Assembly (NCBI RefSeq): GCF_002723955.1
Contig: NZ_BEWN01000003.1
Coordinates: 434,001 to 498,000, forward strand
Length of the DNA: 64,000 bases
Reading direction: 5' to 3'
Source: Gluconobacter frateurii
GTDB taxonomy: Bacteria; Pseudomonadota; Alphaproteobacteria; Acetobacterales; Acetobacteraceae
In this document: positions 45,326-54,770 of the stretch, piece after piece
Layout of the letters: each line of letters opens with the position of its first letter
Position numbering within the stretch: the stretch's first letter is position 1
Program-made: the position numbers and the translations under genes
The notes under the pieces: generated by a model
The model's input: the letters and a program-made list of their open reading frames with translations, nothing else
What the model was told of the DNA's origin: nothing
Database searches by the model: none

Positions 45326-46512
45326 AGTACTTTCTGCTTGTCTTCGCAGTCATTATGGCAATCTCCGCTCGATCAGCACAGGCACAAACTGACCTGATTG
45401 AACGGGGAAAAACTCTGTTTCGGGCGGCTGACTGTGCGGCCTGTCACCTTTCCAGCGATGGTCAGACCTTGTCAGGAGGAAAGGCTTTTCCTCTCCCTTT
45501 CGGCACAGTTTATGCCGTGAATATTACGCCTGATCGCGAGACAGGCATCGGGGCTTATACGGACGAGCAATGGCTTAGAATGATGCGCACCGGTGTCGAT
45601 CGGAACGGGCGGCATCTCTATCCCGTCATGCCTTACACATCTTATACATTCCTGAACGACGCTGACACGTTGGCAATCAAGGCCTATCTCTTCACTCTCA
45701 AGCCCGTTCAGGCCAAGGCACCAGAAAACCGCTTACCCTTTCCTTTCAACCAACGTTGGGTAATGACTTTCTGGAATTGGTTCAACAATCCAGACCGAAG
45801 GATGACTACGGATCCGCACCGAACGCCGGAATGGAACCGAGGGGCCTATCTTGTGGAAGCACTCGGGCATTGCGATCAATGCCATACGCCGCGCAACTTC
45901 ATGTTCGGACTGAGCGGCAAGGCTTATGCCGGAACAGTCCAGGTCGGGTGGAGAGCCTATAATCTGACATCAGATACCGAACACGGGCTTGGTGGTTGGA
46001 GCGACAGTGAGCTTTTCGAATATCTTTCTACGGGTTATGCCCCTCACCGCGGACCGGCCTCCGGTCCGATGGCCGAAGCAATCGAAAATAGCCTGCGATA
46101 TCTGCCTGCAGAAGATATCCGTGCCATGATTGTTTACCTGCGAAGCATCCCTGCCCGTCCCAACGGACCACAACGTGGAAAACGCGTGCCAGGTGCAAGC
46201 GGCGAGAATGAGGACGTGGGCCGGCATATTTTTCAACAGGCGTGCATGGGATGCCATCTTGAAAATGGGGCCGGGCGACAGTCTGACTGGGGAGCTTTGA
46301 AAGGTGCGCACAGTTTGAGCGATCCTGCGGCCACCAACATCATAGGTGTTCTTCGAACTGGCACATCAATCAAGACTGAACATGGGAAAATGGCAATGCC
46401 CTCGTTTACAAAGGCTTATACACCCCAGGAATTGGCGGCAATATCAGAGTACGTACTCGGCCATTTCGGAGGCGTTAAAGCTCAGATCGAACCTGACAGG
46501 TTCAAAAACTAG
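45322..46512 (+). CDS. Triheme c-type cytochrome subunit of the aldehyde dehydrogenase
   Basis: 396 residues, signal peptide (FLLVFAVIMAISARSAQA) and three heme sites CAACH, CDQCH and CMGCH, spaced as in cytochrome subunits of alcohol and aldehyde dehydrogenases of acetic acid bacteria. It carries electrons from the molybdenum enzyme to ubiquinone at the membrane. ATGA overlap with the preceding gene. Its 3' end overlaps the convergent regulator gene by 11 bases. Confidence 0.92.
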   Translation: MKYFLLVFAVIMAISARSAQAQTDLIERGKTLFRAADCAACHLSSDGQTLSGGKAFPLPFGTVYAVNITPDRETGIGAYTDEQWLRMMRTGVDRNGRHLYPVMPYTSYTFLNDADTLAIKAYLFTLKPVQAKAPENRLPFPFNQRWVMTFWNWFNNPDRRMTTDPHRTPEWNRGAYLVEALGHCDQCHTPRNFMFGLSGKAYAGTVQVGWRAYNLTSDTEHGLGGWSDSELFEYLSTGYAPHRGPASGPMAEAIENSLRYLPAEDIRAMIVYLRSIPARPNGPQRGKRVPGASGENEDVGRHIFQQACMGCHLENGAGRQSDWGALKGAHSLSDPAATNIIGVLRTGTSIKTEHGKMAMPSFTKAYTPQELAAISEYVLGHFGGVKAQIEPDRFKN

Positions 46513-47044
46513 GGGGCGTAGACGCACTTATCAAGTGACAGGGCTCGTTGCCTATGTTCCGGAAACGATGGGGGATGTTGCTGTCAAAATAGTAAGCATC
46601 TCCTGGCCCGAGGATCGCGCGCTGATCTCCCGCCGTGACTTCCAGCTCCCCGCGGACAATCACGCCCCCTTCTTCACCTTTATGCTGAAGCATGGTCTTT
46701 CCGGTGTCCGTCCGAGGCGCATAGGTCTCGTTTAAAATCTGCAATGCACGATTGTTCATGGAGGTTCCGACCTGCCGCAACGAAATGCCTCGACCACCAA
46801 TATCCCGCAATTCGACGGCCTTGTAGAAAAGCTTACGCTCTTCTGCCTGCTCGAAGGCAAAAAATTCTGAAAGTGACATTGGAAATGCATCGACGATCTG
46901 TCGCAGCAACCCGACTGATGGATTTATTGCATTCGATTCAATGAGAGAAATTGTTCCATTTGCGACACCACACCGCCGGGCCAACTCGCGCTGGGAAAGG
47001 CCGCGTCGCGTTCGAAGCTCATAGAGCGTTCCGCCAATATCCAT
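46502..47044 (-). CDS. XRE-family regulator with cupin domain (PuuR-like)
   Basis: 180 residues. N-terminal helix-turn-helix (LRTRRGLSQRELARRCGVANGTISLIE) and C-terminal cupin (MLQHKGEEGGVIVRGELEVTAG, GDAYYFDSNIPHRFRN). PuuR, the putrescine-responsive repressor, has the same architecture and its LLRQIVDAFPMSLSEFF region is similar. It closes the amine island and is the best candidate for putrescine- or amine-dependent control of it. No clear operator can be named. Confidence 0.87.
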   Translation of the reverse strand: MDIGGTLYELRTRRGLSQRELARRCGVANGTISLIESNAINPSVGLLRQIVDAFPMSLSEFFAFEQAEERKLFYKAVELRDIGGRGISLRQVGTSMNNRALQILNETYAPRTDTGKTMLQHKGEEGGVIVRGELEVTAGDQRAILGPGDAYYFDSNIPHRFRNIGNEPCHLISASTPPSF

Positions 47045-47429
47045 TGCATACCATCACTTATATCGTGTGCACTATCTTAAACAGGATATCATTTTCAATG
47101 CACCAGAAAATTGGACCGCTTTGTTAACAGGGTTTGTGCCCAATTTTTGAGCGAGTATAACATTCCCCGAGGCGAAATTCCGACAGGATGCGATTGATTG
47201 ATGGAAAGCTGAAGCCGGATGCACTGGCATAGAAGCTCTATATGCTTCAGACCATGAAGGCAGCAGGCGCTTAAAAAGAGGGTAATGACCTTTTTCCAGG
47301 AAGGTGATGGTTGTTGCCCCAGTCAGCAGATTTCTGATGAAAGAGGATTTTTTGACTGCCAGTGTTCGGTTGGGCCTAATCAGCAGCACATTAAGGGACG
47401 AAAAACCGTTAATCGATCCTTTCCACTGC
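47045..47429. other. Gap between PuuR-like gene and LysR pseudogene
   Basis: About 385 bases with no supported gene. The regulator's promoter lies at the left edge. Open frames on both strands are short and match nothing recognised. Confidence 0.4.
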
Positions 47430-48168
47430 TGTGCGTGCGGGCAATCGCCGGGCCCGGCAATGTCCATGGCGCGGCGCGTTTCCTGAACACAAGGCAGTTT
47501 GCCGTCAACCGCTCTCCGGTTGGCGCTGGCCCGACCGTGTTCGGCCGGGAATTCGTTGTCTGGACCCAGACGATTCTGGATAACGTGGCTGGCATTAACG
47601 CTCGCATGGGTGACCGGGCAAAGGCGAGAATGGCCAGATCTCCATTGGCATCCAGACCTGCATCCGTCTGGACGCCTCTCGGCCTTCACGGCGGAGTTCC
47701 GTGCTACACATCCCGATATCATCTTTCGCTCCTCCGAAGGCACAGAAAAAAGACTGCTGCGTCGGCTCCAGCGGGGGCAAATTGAACTCACGGTCGCCAG
47801 CCGCCGCAATCCGGTAACTGCCTTGCAGGTCACGCCTCTGTGGCGCAACCGCATCGTGGCGGCGCTCTCCACCGATCACCCTCTGGCGACATGACGGGAA
47901 GCCTTATGGCAAGATTTGCGTCATGAAACATTCCTGGTCGGACGTGATAATGCCGGTCAGGATTTCAAGGAACTTATCCAGAGAAAACTCGGTGAAACCA
48001 ATATCCATCACCTGGCCCTGCCCGGTCGTGAATCCGCGGCCATCCCAAACATGGCGCCCCATGAGGTCAGCAAGGGCCGGATCGTGCTCTGGCACGATTA
48101 ACAGCGACCGCCAGTCCGCCCGCAAGGCTCTGACCGCCACGAAGCCGCTTGCGGCTCCGCAGTCGTGA
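47430..48168 (+). pseudogene. LysR-family regulator remnant
   Basis: Pieces in shifting + frames read as a LysR protein: VRAIAGPGNVHGAARFLNT and VNRSPVGAGPTVFGREF (helix-turn-helix region with an internal deletion), INARMGD, then RLSAFTAEFRATHPDIIFRSSEGTEKRLL and a stop at 47892, and lastly RHETFLVGRDNAGQDFKELI. Three or more frameshifts are needed to join them. Confidence 0.7.
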
Positions 48169-48212
48169 CCTGACACATACCCCTTTGACTAACCATCCCA
48201 AGAAAAACTGAC

Positions 48213-49078
48213 ATGCACGCTATCGTAATGCACGAACCCGGTGCCCCGAGGTTCTTGAACTGGTGGAAAGGCCCGACCCGATGCCGGGTCCCGGCGAGGT
48301 TCTGGTCGATATGGCCGCGGTCGGCGTCAACTTCATGAATACCGGCGTCCGGCGCGGGATGTTCTGAACGGAAGCCGATCCTCGGCGTCGAAGGCGCGGG
48401 CCGTGTCCTGTCCGTCGGCGAAGGTGTCGAAGACTTCCAGGCGGGCGAACGCGTAGTCTGGGTTTACGCCCCCGGCAGCTATGCCAGCCGGGCCGTCATT
48501 CCGCCGGCGGCACTCGTGCCCGTTCCTGATGCGATTGACGACCGGACAGCCGCGTCTGTCATGATGCAAGGCCTGACGGCCAGCCATTTTGCGACGGATT
48601 TCCACCCCGTCCAACCGGGCGAGTTTGCCCTCGTCCACGCGGCAGCTGGCGGGCTCGGCCTGCTTCTGACGCAGATCATCAAGATCCGGGGCAGCAAGGT
48701 TATCGGCCCGGTATCCTCGCAGGAGAAGGTCGGGATCGCGCGTGAGGCCGGTGCCAATCATGTCATCGTGGATGCTGGCAGCAATTTTGCCGAAGAAGTC
48801 GTGCGCCTGGCTGACGGCGAAGGCGTGCATGTCGCCTATGACGGCACGGGTCCCGTGTCGTGGAAGGCATCGCTCGATGCGCTGCGTCGTTGCGGCACAC
48901 TCTGCTGGTTCGGCCCGATACTGGGCGGCCCCGGCCCGGTCGAGATCACCAGCATCCCGAAGAGCATCAAGATCGGCTATGCGGTCTTCGCGGCATCTAC
49001 GCGCTGGCCGACATCGCCCGTGCCCATGCCGACATGGAAAGCCGCAAGACGACCGGTAAACTCCTGCTGATTTCCTAA
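48213..49078 (+). pseudogene. Zinc-type alcohol dehydrogenase/quinone oxidoreductase, frameshifted
   Basis: ATG 48213 opens MHAIVMHEPGA, then one base is lost near 48244 and the frame resumes as EVLELVERPDPMPGPGEVLVDMAAVGVNF. A TGA stop near 48366 stands where a Trp is usual and a further shift follows. From about 48380 the frame is open through ALVHAAAGGLGLLLTQIIK (NADPH-binding) to near 48990, and the last 30 residues (IYALADIARAHADMESRKTTGKL) are in another frame. Four lesions make it non-functional. Confidence 0.82.
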
Positions 49079-49133
49079 AAAAACCGGAAATCCGGGATTG
49101 CCCGGGGCACGCAGCCGTGCAGCCCATAACCAA

Positions 49134-49170
49134 TTTTTGCGGGTTTGTGCATTATATTGCTTATTTGTGC
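49134..49170 (+). promoter_or_regulatory. Direct repeats upstream of DeoR gene
   Basis: TTTGTGC occurs at 49144-49150 and again at 49164-49170, exactly 20 bases apart (about two helical turns), with a similar TTTTTGC at 49134-49140. They lie 22-58 bases before the DeoR start and could be its autoregulatory site. Confidence 0.35.
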
Positions 49171-49191
49171 GGTATTTGTTAGAGACCGTAC

Positions 49192-49921
49192 ATGAGCAAA
49201 CTTTCACGGCAACATCGCCTTCTCGCCATGCTGACCGACACGGGCGAACTGCTCGTATCAGAAGCTGCGGCGGCTCTGGGCGTGTCGGATGACACCATCC
49301 GGCGCGACCTGTGTGCGTTGGAAAAGCAAGGCTGCCTTCACAAGACACACGGCGGGGCCGTGTCGATTGATCTTGGCGGCATGGCCCGCACGACACGCTC
49401 CAGCCTGCTTCCCGAGCAGAAAAAACGGATTGGTGAAGCTGCGGCTGCGGCGGTTCCGGCGGGGGCCACGCTGTTCCTTGACGCTGGCAGCACGACGCTT
49501 GCAATGGCAGAAGCTCTGGCAGTACCGGCAACGGTCATCACCAATTCGCTCGACATTGCCAACCGGATAGAGGGACGGCCAGCACTCCGGTTGATCCTGG
49601 CAGGTGGGGAATGGGATTCCCGACAACGGCTGTTCTCCGGTGCAGCAGCCCGGTCCGTTCTGCGCCTGTATCGCGCCGACATTGCCATCCTCGGGGCCCC
49701 GCGGAGCGGTGACAGCAGGCGAGGAACGCGACGCCGACATGAAACGGAGCATGATGGACACTGCCAGCGAAGCCTGGCTGCTCGCCGATCATCTCAAATT
49801 CGGCCACATCGAACCGCATCACGTAGCAGACCTGGCGCAATTCTGCCGTGTCTATTCGGAGCGCTCCCATGTTGGCCCCGACATGGAGCACGCGGGACCA
49901 GAATTCATCGTAGCATCCTGA
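49192..49921 (+). pseudogene. DeoR-family regulator, frameshifted in the C-terminal third
   Basis: The N-terminal part is intact: SRQHRLLAMLTDTGELLVSEAAAALGVSDDTIRRDLCALE is a DeoR helix-turn-helix, followed by TLFLDAGSTTLAMAEAL of the sugar-phosphate sensor domain. Near 49700 the frame breaks after ADIAILGA; the rest (VTAGEERDADMKR, then AWLLADHLKFGH) is in the +1/+2 frame and ends at 49921. The shifted frame stays open into the next gene, giving a 604-codon fused reading frame. It may still yield a truncated DNA-binding protein. Confidence 0.75.
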
Positions 49922-49935
49922 AGGGGCATCGGATC

Positions 49936-51006
49936 ATGAACCAGTTTCCTCCCGTCATCCGCGTCGGCCTGATTGGCTACGGATTTGCGGGTAAGACATT
50001 CCACAAGCCCCTGCTGATGGCCGAACCGCGCATGCGGATTACCCGTGTCGCATCAAGCGACAGCGGGAAGGTGCATGCTGATCTGCCTGACGTTGCGGTT
50101 GACGCCGAGCCTGCAGCCCTCCTGACGAACGAGGATGTCGATCTTGTCGTTATCGCAACGCCGAACGAGTACCATGCCCCCCTGGCACGACAGGCGCTGC
50201 TTGCTGGCAGGAACGTCGTCGTGGACAAACCCTTCACGCTAACCCTGGCGCAGGCGCGTGAACTGGTGGCGCTGGCAGCCCGGCAGGACAGATTGCTGTC
50301 CGTCTTCCATAACCGGCGCTGGGATAGTGATTTCCTGAGCGTGAAGAATGCGATTGCAGGCGGACTGATCGGCCGGGTGACGCATTTTGAATCCCATTTC
50401 GACCGCTTCCGACCCGTGGTTCGCAAACGCTGGCGCGAAGGCAACGAGCCGGGGGCCGGCCTGTGGTTCGACCTTGGCCCGCATCTGGTCGATCAGGCGC
50501 TGTGCCTGTTTGGCCTGCCCCGCTCCGTGCATGGCGACCTGATGATGCAGCGTGAAGGCGCCCTATCGGACGACTGGGCGCATGTCGCGCTGGAATATGA
50601 CCGGCATCGCGTGATCCTGCACGGCAGTATGCTGGTTGCAGGCGGGGTGCCGCGTTTCCTCGTACATGGCGAGAGAGGCAGCATCCTCAAACGCAGGCCG
50701 GACGGTCAGGAAGCCCAGCTTCTTGCAGGCATGACCCCTGGCGATGCTGGCTGGGGGCATGATCCCGACCCGCTTCTTGCCTATGACGGAAATGGATCGG
50801 AGCAAGAGATTCCGGCACTCATGGGCGATCAGCGACGTTACTACGCCGGCATCGTGGACGCACTGACAGGTATTGGTCCGAACCCTGTCCCGCCGATTCA
50901 GGCACTGGCCGTGATGGCCGTGATCGAAGCTGCAAACCGGTCCGCCCGTGAGAAAGCATCTGTAGGGCTGGATCTCACCAATGAGGAAATCGCCGCATGG
51001 CCATAG
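49936..51006 (+). CDS. Gfo/Idh/MocA family oxidoreductase
   Basis: About 356 residues. N-terminal Rossmann motif GLIGYGFAGKTFHKPLL, then VVIATPNEYHAPLARQALLAGRNVVVDKPF with the EKP-like Lys-Pro, and the C-terminal beta-sheet domain. The FAGKTFHKPL signature is that of the YdgJ/YvaA (scyllo-inositol or sugar dehydrogenase) subgroup. ATG 49936 has AAGGGG about 10 bases upstream. Overlaps UPF0303 by 10 bases. NADP-dependent oxidation or reduction of a sugar or cyclitol is likely. Confidence 0.88.
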   Translation: MNQFPPVIRVGLIGYGFAGKTFHKPLLMAEPRMRITRVASSDSGKVHADLPDVAVDAEPAALLTNEDVDLVVIATPNEYHAPLARQALLAGRNVVVDKPFTLTLAQARELVALAARQDRLLSVFHNRRWDSDFLSVKNAIAGGLIGRVTHFESHFDRFRPVVRKRWREGNEPGAGLWFDLGPHLVDQALCLFGLPRSVHGDLMMQREGALSDDWAHVALEYDRHRVILHGSMLVAGGVPRFLVHGERGSILKRRPDGQEAQLLAGMTPGDAGWGHDPDPLLAYDGNGSEQEIPALMGDQRRYYAGIVDALTGIGPNPVPPIQALAVMAVIEAANRSAREKASVGLDLTNEEIAAWP

Positions 51007-51500
51007 CAGATGACCTGCGCATGATCGCGCAGCAGGAGCGCGAACTTGCCTTTGCAAAATTCGATGAGGCCGATGCATGGCAACTGGGCCAGTTCCTGCG
51101 GGAATGGGGACAGACGAACCGGGCGCCGATCGCCATAGATGTCCGGACCTTCAACCGTCCTCTGTTCTTTGCCGCCCTACCCGGATCGACGCCGGACAAT
51201 ACCGACTGGATCCGGCGCAAATGCAACGTGGTCGATCGTTATCGGCGGAGCAGTTACGCAATCGGGCTTGAAATGAAAGCGAAGGGCGCGACGCTTGAGG
51301 AACGCTATGGTCTGCCGCTCCTTGATTATGCCCCTTATGGCGGCGCCTTCCCGATCGTGCTGGACAAAACCGGCGTGATTGGCTCCGTGACCGTCTCGGG
51401 ACTGGATCAGCGCGAGGACCATATGCTAGTTGTCACGGCGCTCTGCACGGTTCTCGGGCTGGCCGCGAAGGAATACACCTTCGAAGCAGTCACGACCTGA
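50997..51500 (+). CDS. UPF0303/heme-degrading-domain (HbpS/DUF336-like) protein
   Basis: 167 residues matching the UPF0303 family (YBR137W/GlcG-HbpS fold): DAWQLGQFLREWG, APIAIDVRTFNRPLFFAALPG, DNTDWIRRKCNVV, GGAFPIVLDKTGVIGSVTVSGL. The family's role is unsettled; it is often found next to Gfo/Idh/MocA oxidoreductases as here, with a 10-base overlap. Confidence 0.85.
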   Translation: MAIADDLRMIAQQERELAFAKFDEADAWQLGQFLREWGQTNRAPIAIDVRTFNRPLFFAALPGSTPDNTDWIRRKCNVVDRYRRSSYAIGLEMKAKGATLEERYGLPLLDYAPYGGAFPIVLDKTGVIGSVTVSGLDQREDHMLVVTALCTVLGLAAKEYTFEAVTT

Positions 51501-51656
51501 CTACTTATCACTCCAAATATGGGCATCCATGATGCCGGTCCCATTTTTTTCGGGTGGCCGCTCCCCTGACGGCATCAGTCCGTCATGAGCGCGGCATATG
51601 TCATCTCAGAACCGATCCAAAAGAAATGAGCCGGGTGCCTCCGGTTTGCACCCCAT

Positions 51657-53000
51657 TCATTCGGCGACGTTACCGGAAACACGCCACACAACACCGCCCA
51701 CATCGTCTGCCACCAGCAATGCGCCCGAACTGTCAATCGCGAGGCCGACCGGTCGACCATGCACATGCGCTTCGTCGGCCGTCAGGAAACCCGTCAGCAC
51801 ATCAACCGGCGGCCCGGACGGCTTCCCATCAGCGAACGGCACATAGATGACCTTGTAGCCGCTTTTGGGGCGGCGGTTCCATGATCCATGCTGTGCGACG
51901 AACAGTCCATGACGCCAGGCATCCGGAAGCCGGGTGGCATCCTGGGAAAACGCAATGCCGAGGGAGGCCGTATGCGGGCCAAGCGCGTAATCCGGCGCAA
52001 TGGCCTGCGCGACGAGATCTGGTCGCTGCGGCGAGACCCGTGCATCAACATGCTGGCCATAATAGCTGTAAGGCCAGCCGTAGAATGCGCCTTCCTTGAC
52101 CGAAGTAATGTAGTCGGGGACGAGATCACTACCGATTTCATCGCGCTCGTTGACCACCACCCACAGGGCACCGCTCTCCGGCTCAAAAGCCAGACCGTTC
52201 GGATTACGCAGCCCCGTCGCATAGGGCGTCAGCTTTCCCGTGTTCAGATCAAGCCTGTCGATCCGCGCCCGCCCTTCCTCGACATTCATCCCGTTGTCAG
52301 CGACGTTGCTGTTGGACCCGACGGTCACATACAGGAAACGTCCGTCCGGGCTGGCGAGCAGGTTTTTCGTCCAGTGATGATTGTAGCCGGCCGGCAGATC
52401 CGCGACCTTGGTTCCCGGCGTATCAATCCGCGTGTCCCCTTCATGATAGGAAAAGCGCAAGATTGCATTGGCGTTGGCAACGTAGAGATCATTGCCTACC
52501 AGCGCCATTCCAAACGGCGAATAGAGATGATCGAGGAACACCATGCGGGTATCTGCGATCCCCTTGCCGGTAGTATCGCGCAGAAGAATGATCTGGTTCG
52601 GGCTGTCTCCGCCTGCGCCAACCTCTCCCATCACCAGTCCTGCGACGCGATTTTTGAGGGTCGAAATATCCGTTTTCGGCGAATTGCTCTCAGCCACCAG
52701 AATATCGCCATTGGGTAACCGATAAAGCCATCGGGGATGATCGAGACCTTTTGCATAGGGCGTAACCGCGAGCCCCTGAGCGGGTGTGGGTACCTTCCCC
52801 TGCGCCCAGCCCACAGGCGTCGCAATATTTACGGTCGGAAACAGGGTATGGTTTGGCTGCGGCAGATCGGGATGGGAGCCTGTTCCGGCCGTCACGGGAA
52901 GAGAAGCGGCTTCGGGATGCAGGACAATCCTCCATGTCACTGTACCAAGCACAGCCAGTCCGATTATTCCGACACTCCCCAAACGTATCCACGTTTTCAT
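51657..53000 (-). CDS. PQQ-dependent sugar dehydrogenase, L-sorbosone dehydrogenase-like
   Basis: About 447 residues, close to the size of the L-sorbosone dehydrogenase of acetic acid bacteria. A single N-terminal membrane anchor/signal ([21 protein letters not shown]) is followed by a soluble glucose/sorbosone dehydrogenase propeller: [52 protein letters not shown], and [18 protein letters not shown]. It would oxidise a sugar aldehyde in the periplasm using pyrroloquinoline quinone. ATG 53000 has GAGAG upstream. Convergent with UPF0303. Confidence 0.88.
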   Translation of the reverse strand: MKTWIRLGSVGIIGLAVLGTVTWRIVLHPEAASLPVTAGTGSHPDLPQPNHTLFPTVNIATPVGWAQGKVPTPAQGLAVTPYAKGLDHPRWLYRLPNGDILVAESNSPKTDISTLKNRVAGLVMGEVGAGGDSPNQIILLRDTTGKGIADTRMVFLDHLYSPFGMALVGNDLYVANANAILRFSYHEGDTRIDTPGTKVADLPAGYNHHWTKNLLASPDGRFLYVTVGSNSNVADNGMNVEEGRARIDRLDLNTGKLTPYATGLRNPNGLAFEPESGALWVVVNERDEIGSDLVPDYITSVKEGAFYGWPYSYYGQHVDARVSPQRPDLVAQAIAPDYALGPHTASLGIAFSQDATRLPDAWRHGLFVAQHGSWNRRPKSGYKVIYVPFADGKPSGPPVDVLTGFLTADEAHVHGRPVGLAIDSSGALLVADDVGGVVWRVSGNVAE

Positions 53001-53046
53001 ACTATTCTCTCGGTTCGATGTTGCCCGGAAGATCCTGCAATTCCCA

Positions 53047-53658
53047 TTACGATTCAACGCCACCCTTCGGTCGGACGAAGCCCAGAACCTCGGCCAGATG
53101 GTCGCGATAGCGCGCGATCGTCTCGTCAACGTGCGGCTCCTTGATGACGTTCGTCGCGAGATATGTTGGAAGCGGTGCCATACCGAGGAACTCGTTGGCC
53201 TTATGGAAGGGGAAGTAAACCCCGTCGATGCCCTTGCCTTCGAAGAACTGCGCCGGATCGACAAAGGCCTCTTCCGGGGCGTTCCATGTCAGGGAGAGCA
53301 TGTAATGCTTTCCTTCCAGCAGGCCACCTGAACCATATTTACGTTCAGGATGGACGCGGCTACGCCCGTCATTGGCGTAAAGCGAGCCATGACCGGCTGT
53401 GAAGACTTCATCCACATACTTTTTGACGGTCCACGGTGCACCCATCCACCAGCCCGGCATCTGATAGATGACCAGGTCAGCCCACTGAATATTTTCGACT
53501 TCCGTCTCAATATCGTACCCTGCGTCGATCTTTGTCTGCCGCGTGTGGAAACCCGCGTTCGACAGGAGTTCAAAAGCGACGCCGTGCAGCGTATCGTTCA
53601 GACGACCATGAGAATGGGCGAAAGCCTTTCCGCCGTTCAGAAGAAGAATGTTTTTCAT
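53047..53658 (-). CDS. mdaB: NADPH-dependent quinone reductase (MdaB)
   Basis: About 203 residues, flavodoxin-like fold. [66 protein letters not shown] and [15 protein letters not shown] match MdaB closely. Two-electron reduction of quinones in the cytoplasm, protecting from redox stress. AGGAC ribosome site before ATG 53658. Same strand as dkgB upstream. Confidence 0.92.
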   Translation of the reverse strand: MKNILLLNGGKAFAHSHGRLNDTLHGVAFELLSNAGFHTRQTKIDAGYDIETEVENIQWADLVIYQMPGWWMGAPWTVKKYVDEVFTAGHGSLYANDGRSRVHPERKYGSGGLLEGKHYMLSLTWNAPEEAFVDPAQFFEGKGIDGVYFPFHKANEFLGMAPLPTYLATNVIKEPHVDETIARYRDHLAEVLGFVRPKGGVES

Positions 53659-53842
53659 CGCAATAGTGTCCTGCAAAAAGCATCCTGGATAAGCCTGACC
53701 AGAATTCAGAGCCTTGTCCGGAAGCATTTTCAATATGAGAATGTCTCGGCGCATCAGCGGCGCGAGCGGCAAAACAGACCATGGCTACAATCCCTCGTGT
53801 CCCTTACGAAGATTTTCATGCCTTGGTCTTGTTCGCAGGCCC

Positions 53843-54664
53843 CTAGTCCCAAGCGGGCGCAAGACCTGCCGGACTGACAAGACGCCCATCTGGCCGAACC
53901 AGCGCCGCAATCTGGGCAAGTTCAGTGTCACTCAGGACAAAATCAAAAATCGCGATATTCTCCTGAAGTCGTTCCGGCGTACTGGTCTTGCTGAGCACAA
54001 TGGCACCCTGCTGTAGCAACCAGCGCAGGGTTACTTGCGCTGCCGTCTTTCCATGCCTGCGACCAATTTCCTGAAGCACCGGATCGTGAACAACCTTTCC
54101 ATCTGCCATCCCATAATAGGCCGTAAGTGGAATGCCGAGATCCCGAGCGGCAGCAAAGAGCGCCGACTGGTTGAGATAGGGATGAAGTTCGACCTGATTG
54201 GTCACGATCGGCGCAGTGCTCAACCGTGCAGACTCCCGCATCTGGGCAATATTCTGGTTACTGACCCCAATATGGCGGGTCTTACCTGTGTCTTTCACAG
54301 CATCCAGCCACTCGATCTGCTGAGACATCGGCACGGTGTCACCGGGCCAATGCAGCAAAAGCAGATCAACGTAATCCAGCTTCAGCTTTTCGAGGCTTTC
54401 CTCAACCGAGCGTGCGAAACGTTCCGGCGTATAATTATCCACCCAGACTTTGGTGGTCAGGAAGAAGTCGTTGCGGCTTATGCCGCTGGCCTGGAGCGCA
54501 TCCCCAAGAACTGCCTCATTGCCATAAATCTGCGCCGTGTCGAAATGACGAAACCCCGCCTCCAGAGCCGCCGGCACGATGCGCGCAACCTGTTCGTTGT
54601 TCATACGGAAAATACCAAGACCCAGGGCCGGTATCGACGCGCCGCCTGTTTCAATCGTCAGCAT
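53843..54664 (-). CDS. dkgB: Aldo/keto reductase, 2,5-diketo-D-gluconate reductase B-like
   Basis: About 273 residues. AKR motifs: FRHFDTAQIYGNEAVLG with catalytic Asp and Tyr, LKLDYVDLLLLHWPG with His, HIGVSNQNIAQM, and the C-terminal VLSKTSTPERLQENI NADPH site. The end GRLVSPAGLAPAWD matches DkgB. ATG 54664 has AAGGG 8 bases upstream and is preferred over ATG 54670. Reduces diketogluconate or other carbonyls. It is divergent from the LysR gene at 54771. Confidence 0.92.
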   Translation of the reverse strand: MLTIETGGASIPALGLGIFRMNNEQVARIVPAALEAGFRHFDTAQIYGNEAVLGDALQASGISRNDFFLTTKVWVDNYTPERFARSVEESLEKLKLDYVDLLLLHWPGDTVPMSQQIEWLDAVKDTGKTRHIGVSNQNIAQMRESARLSTAPIVTNQVELHPYLNQSALFAAARDLGIPLTAYYGMADGKVVHDPVLQEIGRRHGKTAAQVTLRWLLQQGAIVLSKTSTPERLQENIAIFDFVLSDTELAQIAALVRPDGRLVSPAGLAPAWD

Positions 54665-54770
54665 ATTCATTTCCCTTCTGTTCCCTACGGAACATGATGA
54701 ACTTGACAGGCTTTGATAATCCGTCGCTTCTCCATGGAACTTGTGAACCTGTTTCATTAAAGGGGCGCTG

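Noticed and set aside
48333-49133. 266-codon minus-strand frame across the quinone oxidoreductase remnant
   Set aside because: The + strand clearly encodes decayed oxidoreductase motifs; the minus frame is an antisense artefact of GC-rich DNA.
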